This document shows, piece by piece, positions 32,895 through 43,005 of a stretch of 64,000 nt of DNA (position 1 is its first letter; every line of letters begins with the position of its first letter). The DNA lies in contig NZ_JAEQNA010000010.1 of NCBI RefSeq assembly GCF_016722895.1, positions 1-64,000 of the forward strand, read 5' to 3'. The position numbers were made by a program, and so were the translations under genes. Origin of the DNA: Ramlibacter aurantiacus (GTDB taxonomy: Bacteria; Pseudomonadota; Gammaproteobacteria; Burkholderiales; Burkholderiaceae_C). The notes beneath the pieces are model-generated. The model saw only the letters and a program-made list of their open reading frames with translations, ran no database searches and was not told the origin of the DNA.

Positions 32895-32921
32895 TTGGGG
32901 CGCAAGGCCCATCCCTATAAT
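32895..32921 (+). promoter_or_regulatory. Probable promoter of ispB
   Basis: TTGGGG (32895-32900) and a perfect TATAAT (32916-32921), 15 bp apart, with the predicted start about 17 bases before the ispB TTG codon. Spacing is short, so the -35 assignment is tentative. Confidence 0.5.
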
Positions 32922-32944
32922 CGCGCGAACTTTTCCGCTCGATC

Positions 32945-33925
32945 TTGACCTCTTCGCCCAGCACCACTTCCGCACTCGCATTGATCGCCGATGACATGCG
33001 CGGGGTGGATGCCGTGATCGAAAGCCGCCTCGCTTCTGGCGTGCCTCTGGTGGGCGAAGTCTCGCGCTACATCATCTCGGCAGGCGGCAAGCGACTGCGG
33101 CCGGCCCTGCTGCTCCTGGTCAGCGGTGCACTCGGCTACCGCGGCGACCAGCGCTTCAACCTGGCCGCCGTGGTGGAGTTCATCCACACCGCGACGCTGC
33201 TGCACGACGACGTCGTGGACGACTCCACCTTGCGCCGCGGCCGACCGACGGCCAACCAGCAATTCGGCAATGCGGCGAGCGTGCTGGTCGGCGATTTCCT
33301 CTATTCGCGCGCCTTCCAGATGATGCTCGATGCCGGGAACATGCGCGTGATGGAGATCCTCGCCGAGGCGACCAACGTGATCGCCGAGGGGGAAGTGCTG
33401 CAGTTGATGAACATGCATGACGCGTCGATCGACGAGGCGGGCTACCTGCGCGTCATCCGCTCCAAGACGGCGAAGCTCTTCGAGGCCAGTACACGACTGG
33501 CGGCGGTGCTCGCCGGCAGCACCCCGGAGGTCGAGCAAGCATGCGCCGAGTACGGCCAGGCACTCGGCACCGCTTTCCAGGTGATCGACGACGTGCTCGA
33601 CTACGACGGCGACGCCACGGAAATGGGCAAGAACCTGGGCGACGACCTGCGCGAAGGCAAGGCCACCCTGCCCTTGATCGCAGCCATGCATCGCGGCTCC
33701 GAGGCTGACCGCGCCATTGTGCGGCGCGCCATCGAGAATGGGTCGGTCGACGACCTGCAGGCCATCGTCGGCATCGTGCGCAATACCGGCGCGCTGGAGG
33801 TCGCGCGCGACGCCGCGGCCCAGGAAGCGCAGAGGGCCATCGATTGCCTGTGGCATCTGCCCCGGAATGAGCACAGCGAAGGTTTGCTACAATTGCCGTC
33901 TTCGCTACTCGGGCGCAGGCATTGA
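32945..33925 (+). CDS. ispB: Octaprenyl/polyprenyl diphosphate synthase
   Basis: Makes the long isoprenoid side chain of ubiquinone by adding isopentenyl diphosphate to farnesyl diphosphate. The 326-residue protein has both Asp-rich motifs, DDVVD at 88-92 and DDVLD at 215-219, plus GGKRLRP for substrate binding. TTG at 32945 is the only start that keeps the family N-terminus; it follows the promoter closely with little Shine-Dalgarno. Divergent from rplU, followed by tRNA-Pro. Confidence 0.93.
   Translation: MTSSPSTTSALALIADDMRGVDAVIESRLASGVPLVGEVSRYIISAGGKRLRPALLLLVSGALGYRGDQRFNLAAVVEFIHTATLLHDDVVDDSTLRRGRPTANQQFGNAASVLVGDFLYSRAFQMMLDAGNMRVMEILAEATNVIAEGEVLQLMNMHDASIDEAGYLRVIRSKTAKLFEASTRLAAVLAGSTPEVEQACAEYGQALGTAFQVIDDVLDYDGDATEMGKNLGDDLREGKATLPLIAAMHRGSEADRAIVRRAIENGSVDDLQAIVGIVRNTGALEVARDAAAQEAQRAIDCLWHLPRNEHSEGLLQLPSSLLGRRH
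33885..33893 (+). promoter_or_regulatory. Possible tRNA-Pro promoter within the end of ispB
   Basis: TGCTACAAT, an extended -10 (TGn then TACAAT), lies inside the last codons of ispB and about 69 bases before the tRNA. The -35 position (GAATGA) is poor. Confidence 0.4.
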
Positions 33926-33961
33926 GCAATCAAGTCGCTTGCGTCATCCGAGAGTAGCCAT

Positions 33962-34038
33962 CGGGGTGTAGCTTAGCCTGGTAGAGCGCTACGTTCGGGA
34001 CGTAGAGGCCGGAGGTTCGAATCCTCTCACCCCGACCA
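33962..34038 (+). tRNA. tRNA-Pro (anticodon CGG)
   Basis: 77-nt cloverleaf: acceptor CGGGGTG pairs with CACCCCG, anticodon stem CTACG/CGTAG around loop TTCGGGA (anticodon CGG, reads CCG), T-arm GGAGG-TTCGAAT-CCTCT, discriminator A and an encoded CCA end. CCG is a favoured proline codon in GC-rich genomes. Confidence 0.97.
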
Positions 34039-34311
34039 GATTTCTTGCACGGACCGTCCAATGCCAATGGTCCACCCGCAACGCGGCGGCCGTCCTGGCG
34101 CTGCGAAAGTCACCGTACCAAGTCATTGCGCGGCGCTCCACGCCCCGCCTTTACGCCCCCCCCCCGCCCGCATCGCCATCTTCGTCGCATCTTCGTTGCC
34201 ACAGCGCCGCAAGGTAGGGGCCGCGATTTACACTGAAGAGCCTTTCGGCGATGATCGGCCACCGTTTTTCCCCTTGGTCCGGTGCCGCGCCCTGGCACGA
34301 AAGTCTTGCCG
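34039..34311. other. Gap between tRNA-Pro and pilB
   Basis: About 270 bases without a convincing gene. It has an inverted pair GGACC (34050-34054) and GGTCC (34069-34073) around CCAATGCCAAT, and a run of ten C near 34156-34165. No intrinsic terminator with a T-run follows the tRNA. The pilB promoter should be here but I cannot point to a clear sigma-70 or sigma-54 site. Confidence 0.4.
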
Positions 34312-36048
34312 ATGGCAGCCGTTGAATTCCCACACGCCGAAGCCGCGAATGTCGCCCTGCCCGGCCTGGCTCGTGCACTCATCTCGGCCGGAAAACTAGA
34401 TCAAAAGGCCGCGGTCGATCTGTACCGCAAGGCGCAGGTCCATCGGACCAGCTTCATCGCAGAGCTGACCGGCTCGGGCGCCGTCTCTGCCTTCGATCTG
34501 GCGCACACCATGTCGCTGGCCTACGGCGCGCCCCTGCTGGACCTGGAGGCTGTCGATCCGCAGCGACTGCCCAAGGGCTTGCTGGACACCAAGATCTGCT
34601 CCGATTTCCGGGTGGTGGTCCTGGCCAAACGCAGCAACCGACTCACCGTCGCGACGGCCGATCCGTCGGACCAGCAAGCTGCCGAGAAGATCAAGTTCGC
34701 CACCCAGATGGGGGTCGACTGGGTCATTGCCGAATACGACAAGCTCTCCCGGCTGGTGGAGGCGAACGCCACCACGGCGACCGAGTCGATGGACAACATC
34801 ATCGGCGAGGACTTCCAGTTCGACGAAGCATCGATGGAATCCGCGGGCGGCGATGACGACGAGAAGAGCTCGTCCGAAGTCGACGACGCGCCGGTGGTCA
34901 AGTTTCTGCACAAGATGCTGCTCGACGCGATCAACATGCGCGCGTCCGATCTGCACTTCGAGCCGTTCGAGCACAGCTATCGCGTCCGCTTCCGGATCGA
35001 CGGTGAGTTGCGCGAGATTGCCGCACCGCCCGTCGCCGTCAAGGACAAGCTCGCCTCGCGCATCAAGGTGATCTCGCGCATGGACATCGCCGAGAAGCGG
35101 GTGCCGCAGGACGGGCGCATGAAGCTCAAGATCGGCCCGGAGCGCGTGATCGATTTCCGGGTCAGCACCCTGCCCACGCTGTTCGGTGAAAAGGTGGTGA
35201 TCCGTATCCTGGATCCGAGCAGCGCCCGCATGGGCATCGAAGCCCTGGGCTACGAGCCCGAAGAGAAGGCCAGGCTGCTGGACGCGATCCGCAAGCCCTA
35301 CGGCATGGTGCTGGTCACCGGCCCGACCGGATCGGGCAAGACGGTGTCGCTGTACACCTGCCTGAACCTGCTGAATCAGCCCGGGGTCAATATTTCCACG
35401 GCCGAAGACCCGGCGGAAATCAACCTGCCCGGGGTGAACCAGGTCAACGTCAACGACAAAGCCGGCCTGACGTTCGCCTCGGCCCTTCGCGCTTTCCTGC
35501 GCCAGGACCCGGACATCATCATGGTCGGCGAAATCCGCGACCTGGAGACAGCCGACATTGCCCTCAAGGCGGCACAGACCGGCCACATGGTCATGTCCAC
35601 GCTGCACACCAACGATGCACCCGCCACCCTGGTGCGCCTGCGCAACATGGGCGTGGCGGCCTTCAACATCGCTTCCAGCGTGGTGCTGATCACGGCACAG
35701 CGCCTTGCTCGCCGGCTTTGCCCCAACTGCAAGGAGCCGGTGGACGTGCCCACCGAAGCCCTGATCGACGCCGGCTTCCGCGAAGAGGAAATCGACGGCA
35801 GCTGGATGCCTTACCGCCCCGTCGGATGCTCGGCCTGCAGCAACGGCTACAAGGGCCGGGTCGGCATCTACCAGGTGATGCCGGTCAGCGAGGAGATCCA
35901 GCGGATCATCCTGCGCGATGGCAACACCCTGGAGATCGCCGCGCAGGCCGAGAGCGAAGGCGTGCGAAGCCTGCGCCAGTCGGGGCTGCACAAGGTCAAG
36001 CAGGGGATCACTTCGCTGGAAGAAGTGATCAACTGCACCAATCTCTAG
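34312..36048 (+). CDS. pilB: Type IV pilus extension ATPase PilB
   Basis: Cytoplasmic hexameric ATPase that powers pilus extension. The 578-residue protein has the N-terminal MshE/GspE_N region, Walker A GPTGSGKT at 337-344, Asp box and Walker B (DPDIIMVGEIRD), the His box with STLHTNDA, and a zinc-binding CPNC...CSAC pair near the C-terminus. MAAVEFPHAE at 34312 is the preferred start; an ATG ten codons upstream is possible. First of pilB-pilC-pilD. Confidence 0.96.
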   Translation: MAAVEFPHAEAANVALPGLARALISAGKLDQKAAVDLYRKAQVHRTSFIAELTGSGAVSAFDLAHTMSLAYGAPLLDLEAVDPQRLPKGLLDTKICSDFRVVVLAKRSNRLTVATADPSDQQAAEKIKFATQMGVDWVIAEYDKLSRLVEANATTATESMDNIIGEDFQFDEASMESAGGDDDEKSSSEVDDAPVVKFLHKMLLDAINMRASDLHFEPFEHSYRVRFRIDGELREIAAPPVAVKDKLASRIKVISRMDIAEKRVPQDGRMKLKIGPERVIDFRVSTLPTLFGEKVVIRILDPSSARMGIEALGYEPEEKARLLDAIRKPYGMVLVTGPTGSGKTVSLYTCLNLLNQPGVNISTAEDPAEINLPGVNQVNVNDKAGLTFASALRAFLRQDPDIIMVGEIRDLETADIALKAAQTGHMVMSTLHTNDAPATLVRLRNMGVAAFNIASSVVLITAQRLARRLCPNCKEPVDVPTEALIDAGFREEEIDGSWMPYRPVGCSACSNGYKGRVGIYQVMPVSEEIQRIILRDGNTLEIAAQAESEGVRSLRQSGLHKVKQGITSLEEVINCTNL

Positions 36049-36086
36049 AACAACGCTAGCAGCGACAAGCCCAGGAGCAGCCCCGG

Positions 36087-37304
36087 ATGGCGACGGCAAC
36101 AGCAAACAAGATCACCGAGTTCGTCTTCGAATGGGAAGGTCGCGACCGCAATGGCAAGCAAGTGCGCGGCGAGTCGCGGGCCGCCGGCGAGAACCAGGTG
36201 CAGGCCGCCCTGCGCCGGCAGGGCGTCACGCCACTGAAGATCCGCAAGCGGCGGATGCGCCGCGGACAGCGAATTCGCCCCAAGGACATCGCCGTGTTCA
36301 CGCGACAGCTGGCCACCATGATGAAGGCCGGTGTGCCGCTGCTGCAGGCGTTCGACATCGTCGGCCGCGGCAATCCCAACGGCAGCGTCACGCGCATGCT
36401 GGCCGATATCCGCTCCGACGTGGAGACCGGCACCTCGCTGTCGGCTGCGTTCCGCAAGTTTCCGCAGCACTTCAGCCCGCTGTACTGCAACCTGGTCGAG
36501 GCGGGCGAGGCCGCCGGTATCCTGGAATCGCTGCTCGACCGGCTGGCCACGTACATGGAGAAGACCGAGACGATCAAGTCCAAGATCAAGTCGGCGCTGA
36601 TGTACCCGGTCGCCGTGGTCGCCGTGGCATTCGTCGTGGTCTCCGTGATCATGATCTTCGTGATCCCGGCCTTCAAGGACGTGTTCACTTCCTTTGGCGC
36701 CGACCTGCCCGCGCCCACGCTCTTCGTCATCGCGATGAGCGAGTTCTTCACCGACTATTGGTGGGCCATCTTCGGTGGCATGGGTGCGGGTTTCTATTTC
36801 GGGCTGCAGGCCTGGAAACGCAGTGAGAAAGTGCAGCACTTCGTCGACCGCATGATGCTGCGCCTGCCGGTCTTCGGCGACCTGGTGCTGAAGTCGGTCG
36901 TGGCCCGCTGGACGCGCACCCTCTCGACCATGTTCGCTGCCGGCGTGCCGCTGGTCGAGGCGCTCGACTCGGTAGGCGGCGCGTCGGGCAACTCGGTCTA
37001 CTCCACGGCCACCGAGAGAATCCAGCAGGAGGTCTCCACCGGCACCAGCCTGACCATGGCCATGACCAATGCGAACGTCTTTCCTTCGATGGTGCTGCAG
37101 ATGTCCGCCATCGGCGAAGAATCCGGCTCGCTCGACCACATGCTCGGCAAGGCCGCCGACTTCTACGAAGCCGAGGTGGACGACATGGTCGCCGGCCTGT
37201 CCAGCCTGATGGAGCCGATCATCATCGTGTTCCTGGGCACCATCATCGGCGGCATCGTCGTCTCGATGTACCTGCCCATCTTCAAGCTGGGTGCCGTGGT
37301 CTGA
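36087..37304 (+). CDS. pilC: Type IV pilus inner-membrane platform protein PilC
   Basis: A 405-residue polytopic protein with two GspF domains (DIAVFTRQLATMMKAGVPLL and VARWTRTLSTMFAAGVPLVE) and three main membrane helices. It couples PilB/PilT motors to pilin insertion. Follows pilB by 38 bp and its TGA overlaps the pilD ATG (TGATG). Confidence 0.96.
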   Translation: MATATANKITEFVFEWEGRDRNGKQVRGESRAAGENQVQAALRRQGVTPLKIRKRRMRRGQRIRPKDIAVFTRQLATMMKAGVPLLQAFDIVGRGNPNGSVTRMLADIRSDVETGTSLSAAFRKFPQHFSPLYCNLVEAGEAAGILESLLDRLATYMEKTETIKSKIKSALMYPVAVVAVAFVVVSVIMIFVIPAFKDVFTSFGADLPAPTLFVIAMSEFFTDYWWAIFGGMGAGFYFGLQAWKRSEKVQHFVDRMMLRLPVFGDLVLKSVVARWTRTLSTMFAAGVPLVEALDSVGGASGNSVYSTATERIQQEVSTGTSLTMAMTNANVFPSMVLQMSAIGEESGSLDHMLGKAADFYEAEVDDMVAGLSSLMEPIIIVFLGTIIGGIVVSMYLPIFKLGAVV

Positions 37305-38143
37305 TGCCCTTGGCCGCCTTCGATGCCGCGCTGGCCGCGGTGATGGGCTTGCTGGTCGGCAGTTTCCTGAACGTGGTCATCCACCGCCTGCCGCGCATGA
37401 TGGAGCGCCAGTGGGCGGCCGAGTGCGCCGAGTTGTCGGGCCAGCCGGTACCGGCCGCTGCGCCATACGACCTGATGCGCCCGCGCTCGGCCTGCCCGCA
37501 CTGCGGGCATGCGATCCGCTGGTGGGAAAACATTCCTGTCCTCAGCTATCTCGCCCTGCGCGGGCGCTGCTCCCAGTGCAGGTCCCGCATCGCGCTGCGC
37601 TATCCCGCCGTCGAGCTGGCCACGGCCGCCCTCTTCGGCTTCGCCGCGTGGCGCTGGGGCTTCACGCCCACTGCGGCGGCCTGGTGCGGGTTCGCAGCCG
37701 CCCTGCTGGCATTGGCGCTGATCGACTGGGACACCACGCTGCTGCCGGACGACATCACGCTGCCGCTGTTGTGGGGGGGCCTCATCGCCGCGGCACTGCA
37801 GTGGACGGCCGTCCGACTCGACGATGCCCTCTGGGGCGCGGTGGCCGGTTACCTATCGCTCTGGCTCGTCTACCACGCGTTCAAGCTGGCAACGGGCAAG
37901 GAAGGCATGGGCTACGGCGACTTCAAGCTGTTCGCGGCGCTGGGCGCCTGGTTCGGCTGGCAGGCGTTGGTGCCGATGATCCTGATGGCGTCGCTCATCG
38001 GGGCGGTGGTGGGCATTGCCCTGAAGCTGACCAGCGGCCTGCGCGAAGGCGGCTATGTCCCCTTCGGCCCCTTCCTTGCGCTGGCCGGCCTGACTGCCAT
38101 GGCCCTCGGACCCGACGCCGTGCTGCGGGCCATCGGGCTCTGA
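37304..38143 (+). CDS. pilD: Prepilin peptidase / N-methyltransferase
   Basis: Cleaves leaders of type IV prepilins and N-methylates the new N-terminus. The 279-residue membrane protein has the zinc-type cysteines C64, C67, C89 and C92 (CPHC...CSQC) in its cytoplasmic loop and the aspartate protease pair D141 region (LIDWDTTLLPDD) and D206 (GYGDFK). It would process the pilE, fimT, pilV, pilW and pilX products encoded at 12.6-15.6 kb. Confidence 0.96.
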   Translation: MPLAAFDAALAAVMGLLVGSFLNVVIHRLPRMMERQWAAECAELSGQPVPAAAPYDLMRPRSACPHCGHAIRWWENIPVLSYLALRGRCSQCRSRIALRYPAVELATAALFGFAAWRWGFTPTAAAWCGFAAALLALALIDWDTTLLPDDITLPLLWGGLIAAALQWTAVRLDDALWGAVAGYLSLWLVYHAFKLATGKEGMGYGDFKLFAALGAWFGWQALVPMILMASLIGAVVGIALKLTSGLREGGYVPFGPFLALAGLTAMALGPDAVLRAIGL

Positions 38144-38155
38144 GTCCACCCTTCC

Positions 38156-38755
38156 ATGCTGCGTATCGGCCTCACCGGCGGCATCGGAAGCGGCAAGAGC
38201 ACCGTGCTGGCGATGCTGGCCGACCACGGCGCGGCCGTGATCGACGCCGACGCGATCTCCCGCGGCCTCACGGCCATCGGCGGGGCCGCCATACCCGCGG
38301 TTCGCCAGAGCTTCGGCGATGCGTTCATCGCGCCGGATGGCAGCCTGGACCGCGACCGCATGCGCGCACACGTCTATGCCCATCCGGCGGCCCGCAAGCA
38401 GCTCGAATCCATCATCCATCCGCTGGTGGGCGCCCGCATCAGGCATGAGATCGAACAGGCGCAGCAGGCGGGACGGCGCTGCGCCGTCCTGGACATCCCG
38501 CTGCTGGTCGAGTCCGGCCACTGGCGCAGCGAGGTCGATCGGGTGCTGGTCGTCGACTGCGACGTGCAGGTCCAGGTGGACCGGGTGATGGCACGCAGCG
38601 GCCTTTCGCACGCACAGGTGCAGTCGATCATCGCCGCCCAGGCCCCGCGTGCGCTGCGCCTGGCGGCGGCCGACCTCGTCATCTGCAATGAGCGCATCAC
38701 GCTCGAAGAGCTGCGGGAGCTGGTGGCCCAGGCCGCAAAATCCTTCGGGCTATGA
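38156..38755 (+). CDS. coaE: Dephospho-CoA kinase
   Basis: Last step of coenzyme A synthesis. The 199-residue kinase has the P-loop GLTGGIGSGKS at 5-15, the DADAISR substrate motif and the LDIPLLVESG segment. Sits between pilD and zapD, an order common in beta- and gammaproteobacteria. Confidence 0.95.
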   Translation: MLRIGLTGGIGSGKSTVLAMLADHGAAVIDADAISRGLTAIGGAAIPAVRQSFGDAFIAPDGSLDRDRMRAHVYAHPAARKQLESIIHPLVGARIRHEIEQAQQAGRRCAVLDIPLLVESGHWRSEVDRVLVVDCDVQVQVDRVMARSGLSHAQVQSIIAAQAPRALRLAAADLVICNERITLEELRELVAQAAKSFGL

Positions 38756-38765
38756 TGGCGCCGCC

Positions 38766-39521
38766 GTGATCCTCTACGAATACCCGTTCAACGAACGCAT
38801 CCGGACGTACCTGCGCCTGGAATATCTGTTCAGGCGTCTGGCGCTCCTGGTGCCGCGCGAACACCCGGTCGATCATCACTTCGCGCTGCATACCTTGTTC
38901 GAAATCATGGACGTGGCCGCGCGCGCCGACCTCAAGTCCGACGTGATGAAGGACCTGGAAAAGCACAAGATGGGCCTGGCCGCGTTCCGCGGCAACCCGG
39001 CCATATCCGAGGCGGTGCTGGACCAGGTGATCGCGCAGCTCGACGGCTGTTTCGATGCGCTGAACAAGCAACCGGGCAAGGCCGGCCAGTCGCTCACCGA
39101 CAACGAGTGGCTCATGAGCATCCGCAGCCGCATCGGCATCCCCGGCGGCACCTGCGAGTTCGACCTGCCGGGCTACTACGCCTGGCAGCAGTTCGAGCCT
39201 GCCCGGCGCCAGGCCGACCTGGCGCGCTGGTCATCCACCCTCGGCGCACTGGCCGAGTCCATCCATGTGCTGATGAAACTGCTGCGTGACTCCGGCTCGC
39301 CGCAGAAGGTCATGACCACCAACGGCCAGTTGCAGCAGGCCCTGCCGCCGGGCCGCACGTTCCAGCTGCTGCGCCTGCGGATCGAACCCGAACTGAACCT
39401 CGTGCCGGAAATCAGCGGCAATCGACTGATGGTCTCGGTGCGACTGATGAAGCACGAACCCGGCGAACGCCTGCACGCCAGTTCCGATAGCGTCCCGTTC
39501 GAACTCACGCTCTGCTCCTGA
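38766..39521 (+). CDS. zapD: Cell division protein ZapD
   Basis: FtsZ-associated protein (DUF1342) that bundles FtsZ filaments at the division ring. The 251-residue protein starts [19 protein letters not shown] and keeps [21 protein letters not shown] and the all-helical N-terminal part followed by a beta-rich C-terminal domain. GTG at 38766 was chosen because it gives the conserved N-terminus just after coaE. Confidence 0.94.
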   Translation: MILYEYPFNERIRTYLRLEYLFRRLALLVPREHPVDHHFALHTLFEIMDVAARADLKSDVMKDLEKHKMGLAAFRGNPAISEAVLDQVIAQLDGCFDALNKQPGKAGQSLTDNEWLMSIRSRIGIPGGTCEFDLPGYYAWQQFEPARRQADLARWSSTLGALAESIHVLMKLLRDSGSPQKVMTTNGQLQQALPPGRTFQLLRLRIEPELNLVPEISGNRLMVSVRLMKHEPGERLHASSDSVPFELTLCS

Positions 39522-39534
39522 TTCAAAGCGTTCC

Positions 39535-39747
39535 ATGAGCCAGCAGGAAAGTGGCGCCAAGCCGCGCATCGTCAGCTGCCCCCGATGTGGCGGCAAGAGC
39601 ATCTACGCACCGTCCAACCCCTTCCGGCCGTTCTGCAGCGAGCGCTGCAAGAACCTGGACCTGGGCGCCTGGGCGAGCGAAAGCTTTCGCGTGGAGAGCG
39701 AAGCGCCGGCGGACGATCAGCCGTTCGGCGATCCACGGTTGCAGTGA
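39535..39747 (+). CDS. yacG: DNA gyrase inhibitor YacG (zinc-binding)
   Basis: A 70-residue zinc-finger protein with four ligands C15, C18, C34 and C38 (CPRC...CSERC) and the family sequence [19 protein letters not shown]. coli YacG binds GyrB and blocks gyrase. Length is normal. 13 bp after zapD, probably the end of this operon. Confidence 0.95.
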   Translation: MSQQESGAKPRIVSCPRCGGKSIYAPSNPFRPFCSERCKNLDLGAWASESFRVESEAPADDQPFGDPRLQ

Positions 39748-39827
39748 GCAGACCAGGGGCTAGGACCAGGGCCCAGGTGCTGGGGCTTGGTTAACAGCCA
39801 GAGCCTTCTTTCCCAACCCCCAACTCC

Positions 39828-40316
39828 TCATCCCTTCTCCCAACCATGCGTCTGGCCGGCAAAGCCCCGCTCGGCGGCCAGCCACTGCAGCACGGGGACC
39901 GTGCCGGGCAACACCGGCGCGGACCGCACCGGCAGGTCTTCCCAGGCGAACTGCTGGCCCTCGTGCATGTGCAACTCGCCCGACCAGTCGAAGACCTTGC
40001 AGAAGTTCAGGTGGACCAGCGCGTGCGGGTAGTCGACCCGTTCGGTGCGCCAGGGCTGCACGGCGCCGATCACCACGTCGATCTCCTCGCGCAGCTCGCG
40101 CCGCAGAGCCTGCTCGACGCTCTCGCCGGCTTCGAGCTTGCCCCCCGGAAACTCCCAGTAGCCTGCGTACACCTTGCCCGGCGGCCGCGAGGTGAGCAGG
40201 AAACGGCCATCCGGGCGCACCAGTACGCCCACGGCCACTTCGACCGGCTTGCGATCGGCCCCGCCTTCGCGCGGACGATGGCCGTCGGCCACCAGCACCG
40301 GGCCTTTCTGATTCAC
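39828..40316 (-). CDS. mutT: 8-oxo-dGTP diphosphatase-like Nudix hydrolase (MutT)
   Basis: A 162-residue MutT-type sanitation enzyme. The Nudix box lies at 59-81 (GKLEAGESVEQALRRELREE then IDV); the usual late Gly is Asp80, a minor departure. WEFPGGKLEAGES is typical of MutT. GTG at 40316 overlaps the stop of the upstream ATPase gene, giving an extra 23 residues before the fold. The order argJ-ATPase-mutT is common in Burkholderiales. Confidence 0.88.
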   Translation of the reverse strand: MNQKGPVLVADGHRPREGGADRKPVEVAVGVLVRPDGRFLLTSRPPGKVYAGYWEFPGGKLEAGESVEQALRRELREEIDVVIGAVQPWRTERVDYPHALVHLNFCKVFDWSGELHMHEGQQFAWEDLPVRSAPVLPGTVPVLQWLAAERGFAGQTHGWEKG

Positions 40317-41179
40317 TGTCGGCCCGCGAAGTCGCGCGCGAACTGGTAGGCCACCCGCCCCGAGCGCGAGCCTCGCTCGAGGGCCCAGACCAGCGCCTCC
40401 GGCCGCGCGGCGTCGATGCGGACCGCGTCGATGCCGAAGGCGGACAGCCACTGGCCGACGATGGTGAGGTACTCGTCCTGACTGAACGGGTAGAAACTCA
40501 CCCAGAGCCCGAAGCGCTCCGACAGCGAGATCTTTTCCTCGACCACCTCACCCGGATGCACCTCGCCGTCCTCGGTGTGGGTGTAGCTCAGGTTCTCCTT
40601 CATGTACTCGGGCAGCAGGTGCCGGCGGTTGCTGGTGGCATAGATCAGCACGTTGGGCGTGGCCGCCGCCACCGACCCGTCCAGGATGGACTTCAAGGCC
40701 TTGTAGCCGGGCTCTCCTTCCTCGAAGCTCAGGTCGTCGCAGAACACGATGAAGCGCTCGGGCCGCTCGGCCACCACGTCGACCAGGTCGGGCAGGTCCA
40801 CCAGGTCGGCCTTGTCCACTTCGATCAGCCGCAGGCCCTGGCCGCTGTATTCGTTGAGGCAGGCCTTGATCAACGACGACTTGCCCGTGCCGCGCGCGCC
40901 GGTGAGCAGCACGTTGTTGGCCGGCTGCCCCTGCACGAACTGCAGGGTGTTGCGCTGGATCTTCTCTTTCTGGGCTCCGATCTCGCGCAGTTCGTGCAGC
41001 CGGATGCCCGCCACGTGCTTCACCGGCTCCAACGTGCCGTGGCCGGTGGACCGCTTGCGATAGCGCCAGGCCACGCTGGCCGTCCAGTCGGGTGCGGACA
41101 GGGGCTGAGGCAGCACGGATTCGATGCGCGCGAGCAGGCGCTCGGCTTGCGCCATCAGGCGCTCGAGTCGGTCGGTCAT
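40313..41179 (-). CDS. DUF815-family ATP-binding protein
   Basis: A 288-residue P-loop ATPase of the DUF815 type. Walker A is GARGTGKS at 94-101, Walker B is [12 protein letters not shown], and [13 protein letters not shown] resembles sensor-1. The biochemical role is unknown; the family is AAA-like and conserved. It overlaps argJ (ATGA) upstream and mutT (GTGA) downstream, so the three genes are translationally coupled. Confidence 0.88.
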   Translation of the reverse strand: MTDRLERLMAQAERLLARIESVLPQPLSAPDWTASVAWRYRKRSTGHGTLEPVKHVAGIRLHELREIGAQKEKIQRNTLQFVQGQPANNVLLTGARGTGKSSLIKACLNEYSGQGLRLIEVDKADLVDLPDLVDVVAERPERFIVFCDDLSFEEGEPGYKALKSILDGSVAAATPNVLIYATSNRRHLLPEYMKENLSYTHTEDGEVHPGEVVEEKISLSERFGLWVSFYPFSQDEYLTIVGQWLSAFGIDAVRIDAARPEALVWALERGSRSGRVAYQFARDFAGRQ

Positions 41180-42405
41180 GAGCGGTAGTCGGCGTTGATG
41201 GTCACGTACTCGTGGCTGAAGTCGCACGTCCAGACGGTGTCGACGGCATCGCCGCGGCCCAGCGCCACGCGCACCGTGATCTCGGCCTGCTTCATCACGC
41301 GCTGTCCGTCCTCCTCGCGGTACGCGGGGTTGCGCCCTCCGCGCACCGCCACATGCACGTCGTCCAGGTACAGGTCGATGAGGCCCGGATCGAGCTCGTC
41401 GATGCCGGCATAGCCCACCGCCGCAAGGATGCGCCCAAGGTTGGGATCGCTGGCGAAGAACGCCGTCTTGACCAGCGGCGAATGCGCGATGGCGTAGGCC
41501 ACCTGGCGGCATTCGGCGCCGGTACGGCCGCCCTCCACCCGCACGGTGATGAACTTGGTCGCCCCTTCGCCGTCGCGCACGATCGCCTGGGCCAGGCGAC
41601 GCGACACGTCCAGCAGCGCCTCGAACAACAGCCGGCCGGGCTCGCTGTCCATCGACGCGATGCGCCCGTGTCCAGCCTGGCCGGTCGCGACCACGACGAA
41701 GGAATCGTTGGTGGAGGTGTCGCCGTCGACGGTGACGCGGTTGAACGAGCCTTCGGCCAGCGCGGTCGCCAGCTGGTTCATCAGGCCCGGGGCGACGTTG
41801 GCATCGGTGGCCAGGAAACCCAGCATCGTGGCCATGTTGGGCCGGATCATGCCGGCGCCCTTGCTGATGCCGGTGATCGTGACCGTGCGCCCCTCGATCA
41901 CCACCTGGCGGCTGAATGCCTTGGCCACGGTGTCGGTGGTCATGATGCCCTCCGCCGCGCGCAGCCAGTGCGCCGGCTGCGCGTCTGCCAACGCGGCGGG
42001 CAGGCCGGCTTCGATGCGTTCCAGCGGCAGCGGCTCCATGATCACGCCGGTTGAAAACGGCAGCACCTGTTCGGGAGCGAGGTCCAGGTGCCGCGCCAGG
42101 GCGATGCAGGTGGCCCGCGCGCGCACCAGGCCGTCGTCGCCGGTGCCGGCATTCGCGTTGCCGGTGTTGACCACCAGGGCCCGGATCTCCTGGCCGCTGG
42201 CCAGGTGGTCGCGGCACACCAGCACCGGGGCCGCGCAAAAGCGGTTGCGCGTGAACACCGCGCCTACCGTGGCGCCCGGCTCGAGCAGCAACACCGTCAA
42301 GTCCTTGCGGCCCGGCTTGCGCACCCCGGCTTCGGCCACGCCGATGGTGACGCCCGGCACGGGCAGGAGTTCATCCGCGCGTGGCGCGGGCAGGTTCACG
42401 GGCAT
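41176..42405 (-). CDS. argJ: Bifunctional ornithine acetyltransferase / N-acetylglutamate synthase
   Basis: Recycles the acetyl group between acetylornithine and glutamate in arginine synthesis. The 409-residue precursor self-cleaves before Thr193 in PNMATMLGF, making alpha and beta chains; this site and VNTGNANA (79-86) are intact. Bifunctional activity is inferred from family habit, not proven by sequence. Starts a coupled run with the DUF815 ATPase and mutT. Confidence 0.95.
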   Translation of the reverse strand: MPVNLPAPRADELLPVPGVTIGVAEAGVRKPGRKDLTVLLLEPGATVGAVFTRNRFCAAPVLVCRDHLASGQEIRALVVNTGNANAGTGDDGLVRARATCIALARHLDLAPEQVLPFSTGVIMEPLPLERIEAGLPAALADAQPAHWLRAAEGIMTTDTVAKAFSRQVVIEGRTVTITGISKGAGMIRPNMATMLGFLATDANVAPGLMNQLATALAEGSFNRVTVDGDTSTNDSFVVVATGQAGHGRIASMDSEPGRLLFEALLDVSRRLAQAIVRDGEGATKFITVRVEGGRTGAECRQVAYAIAHSPLVKTAFFASDPNLGRILAAVGYAGIDELDPGLIDLYLDDVHVAVRGGRNPAYREEDGQRVMKQAEITVRVALGRGDAVDTVWTCDFSHEYVTINADYRS

Positions 42406-42424
42406 GTGGGTTCTCTTGTGATCT

Positions 42425-42847
42425 TCAGTTCTGGCCCCAGGGCAAGCCGCGGTGGCGCCAGCCGCCGCGGGTACCGCGATGGCCGTGCTCGTCGCGGTCG
42501 CCCTCGAAACCTTCCAGGATGTTGTAGGCCTCCAGGCCCAGCTCGGTCGCCCGGCGGGCCGCGGCGATCGACCTCACGCCGCTGCGGCACAGCAGCAGCG
42601 CCTTGCGGCCTGGCGGCACCGCGGCCCGCAGCTGCTCGTCGAACTCGGGGTTGGGTGCCATGCCGGGCCACTGCTTCCAGGCCACCGCCGGCGCGCCGGG
42701 CACGAATCCCACCCACTCGCGCTCGGCGTCGCTGCGGATGTCGATCACCACCCCTTCGCCCGAGCGCCACCAGTCATAGGCGGTCTGCGGCGTCACATCG
42801 CCGGCGTAGCCATCTGCGGGCCGGATCGGATCAGGGTCGGCGGTCAT
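42425..42847 (-). CDS. Rhodanese-like sulfurtransferase domain protein
   Basis: A 140-residue single-domain rhodanese. Active-site loop is CRSGVRS with Cys87; [20 protein letters not shown] is the usual start of the fold. A C-terminal Gly/Arg-rich tail ([18 protein letters not shown]) is atypical and probably flexible. It lies 19 bp upstream of argJ on the same strand. Sulphur acceptor unknown. Confidence 0.85.
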   Translation of the reverse strand: MTADPDPIRPADGYAGDVTPQTAYDWWRSGEGVVIDIRSDAEREWVGFVPGAPAVAWKQWPGMAPNPEFDEQLRAAVPPGRKALLLCRSGVRSIAAARRATELGLEAYNILEGFEGDRDEHGHRGTRGGWRHRGLPWGQN

Positions 42848-43005
42848 CGCCGGGATTTTGCCAGCGCGGGCGGACCGGCTCGCTGATCCGCCCACCGCCG
42901 ACCCCGGTTCGCGCAGTTCGGGTTCTTTGGTGGAAACCCCGTTGTGCCGACACTCGGCAAGGCGCGACAGTGGGGGGTCACCCACAAACGATACGGAGAC
43001 ATGCC

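Noticed and set aside
34287..34312. TGGCAC...TTGC resembling a sigma-54 promoter before pilB
   Set aside because: The spacing between the two parts is seven bases rather than five, and the site would sit within about 12 bases of the start codon, too close for transcription to begin before it.
42847..43005. Search for a clear promoter before the TRAP receptor gene
   Set aside because: No -35/-10 pair with good spacing was visible; I prefer not to call one.
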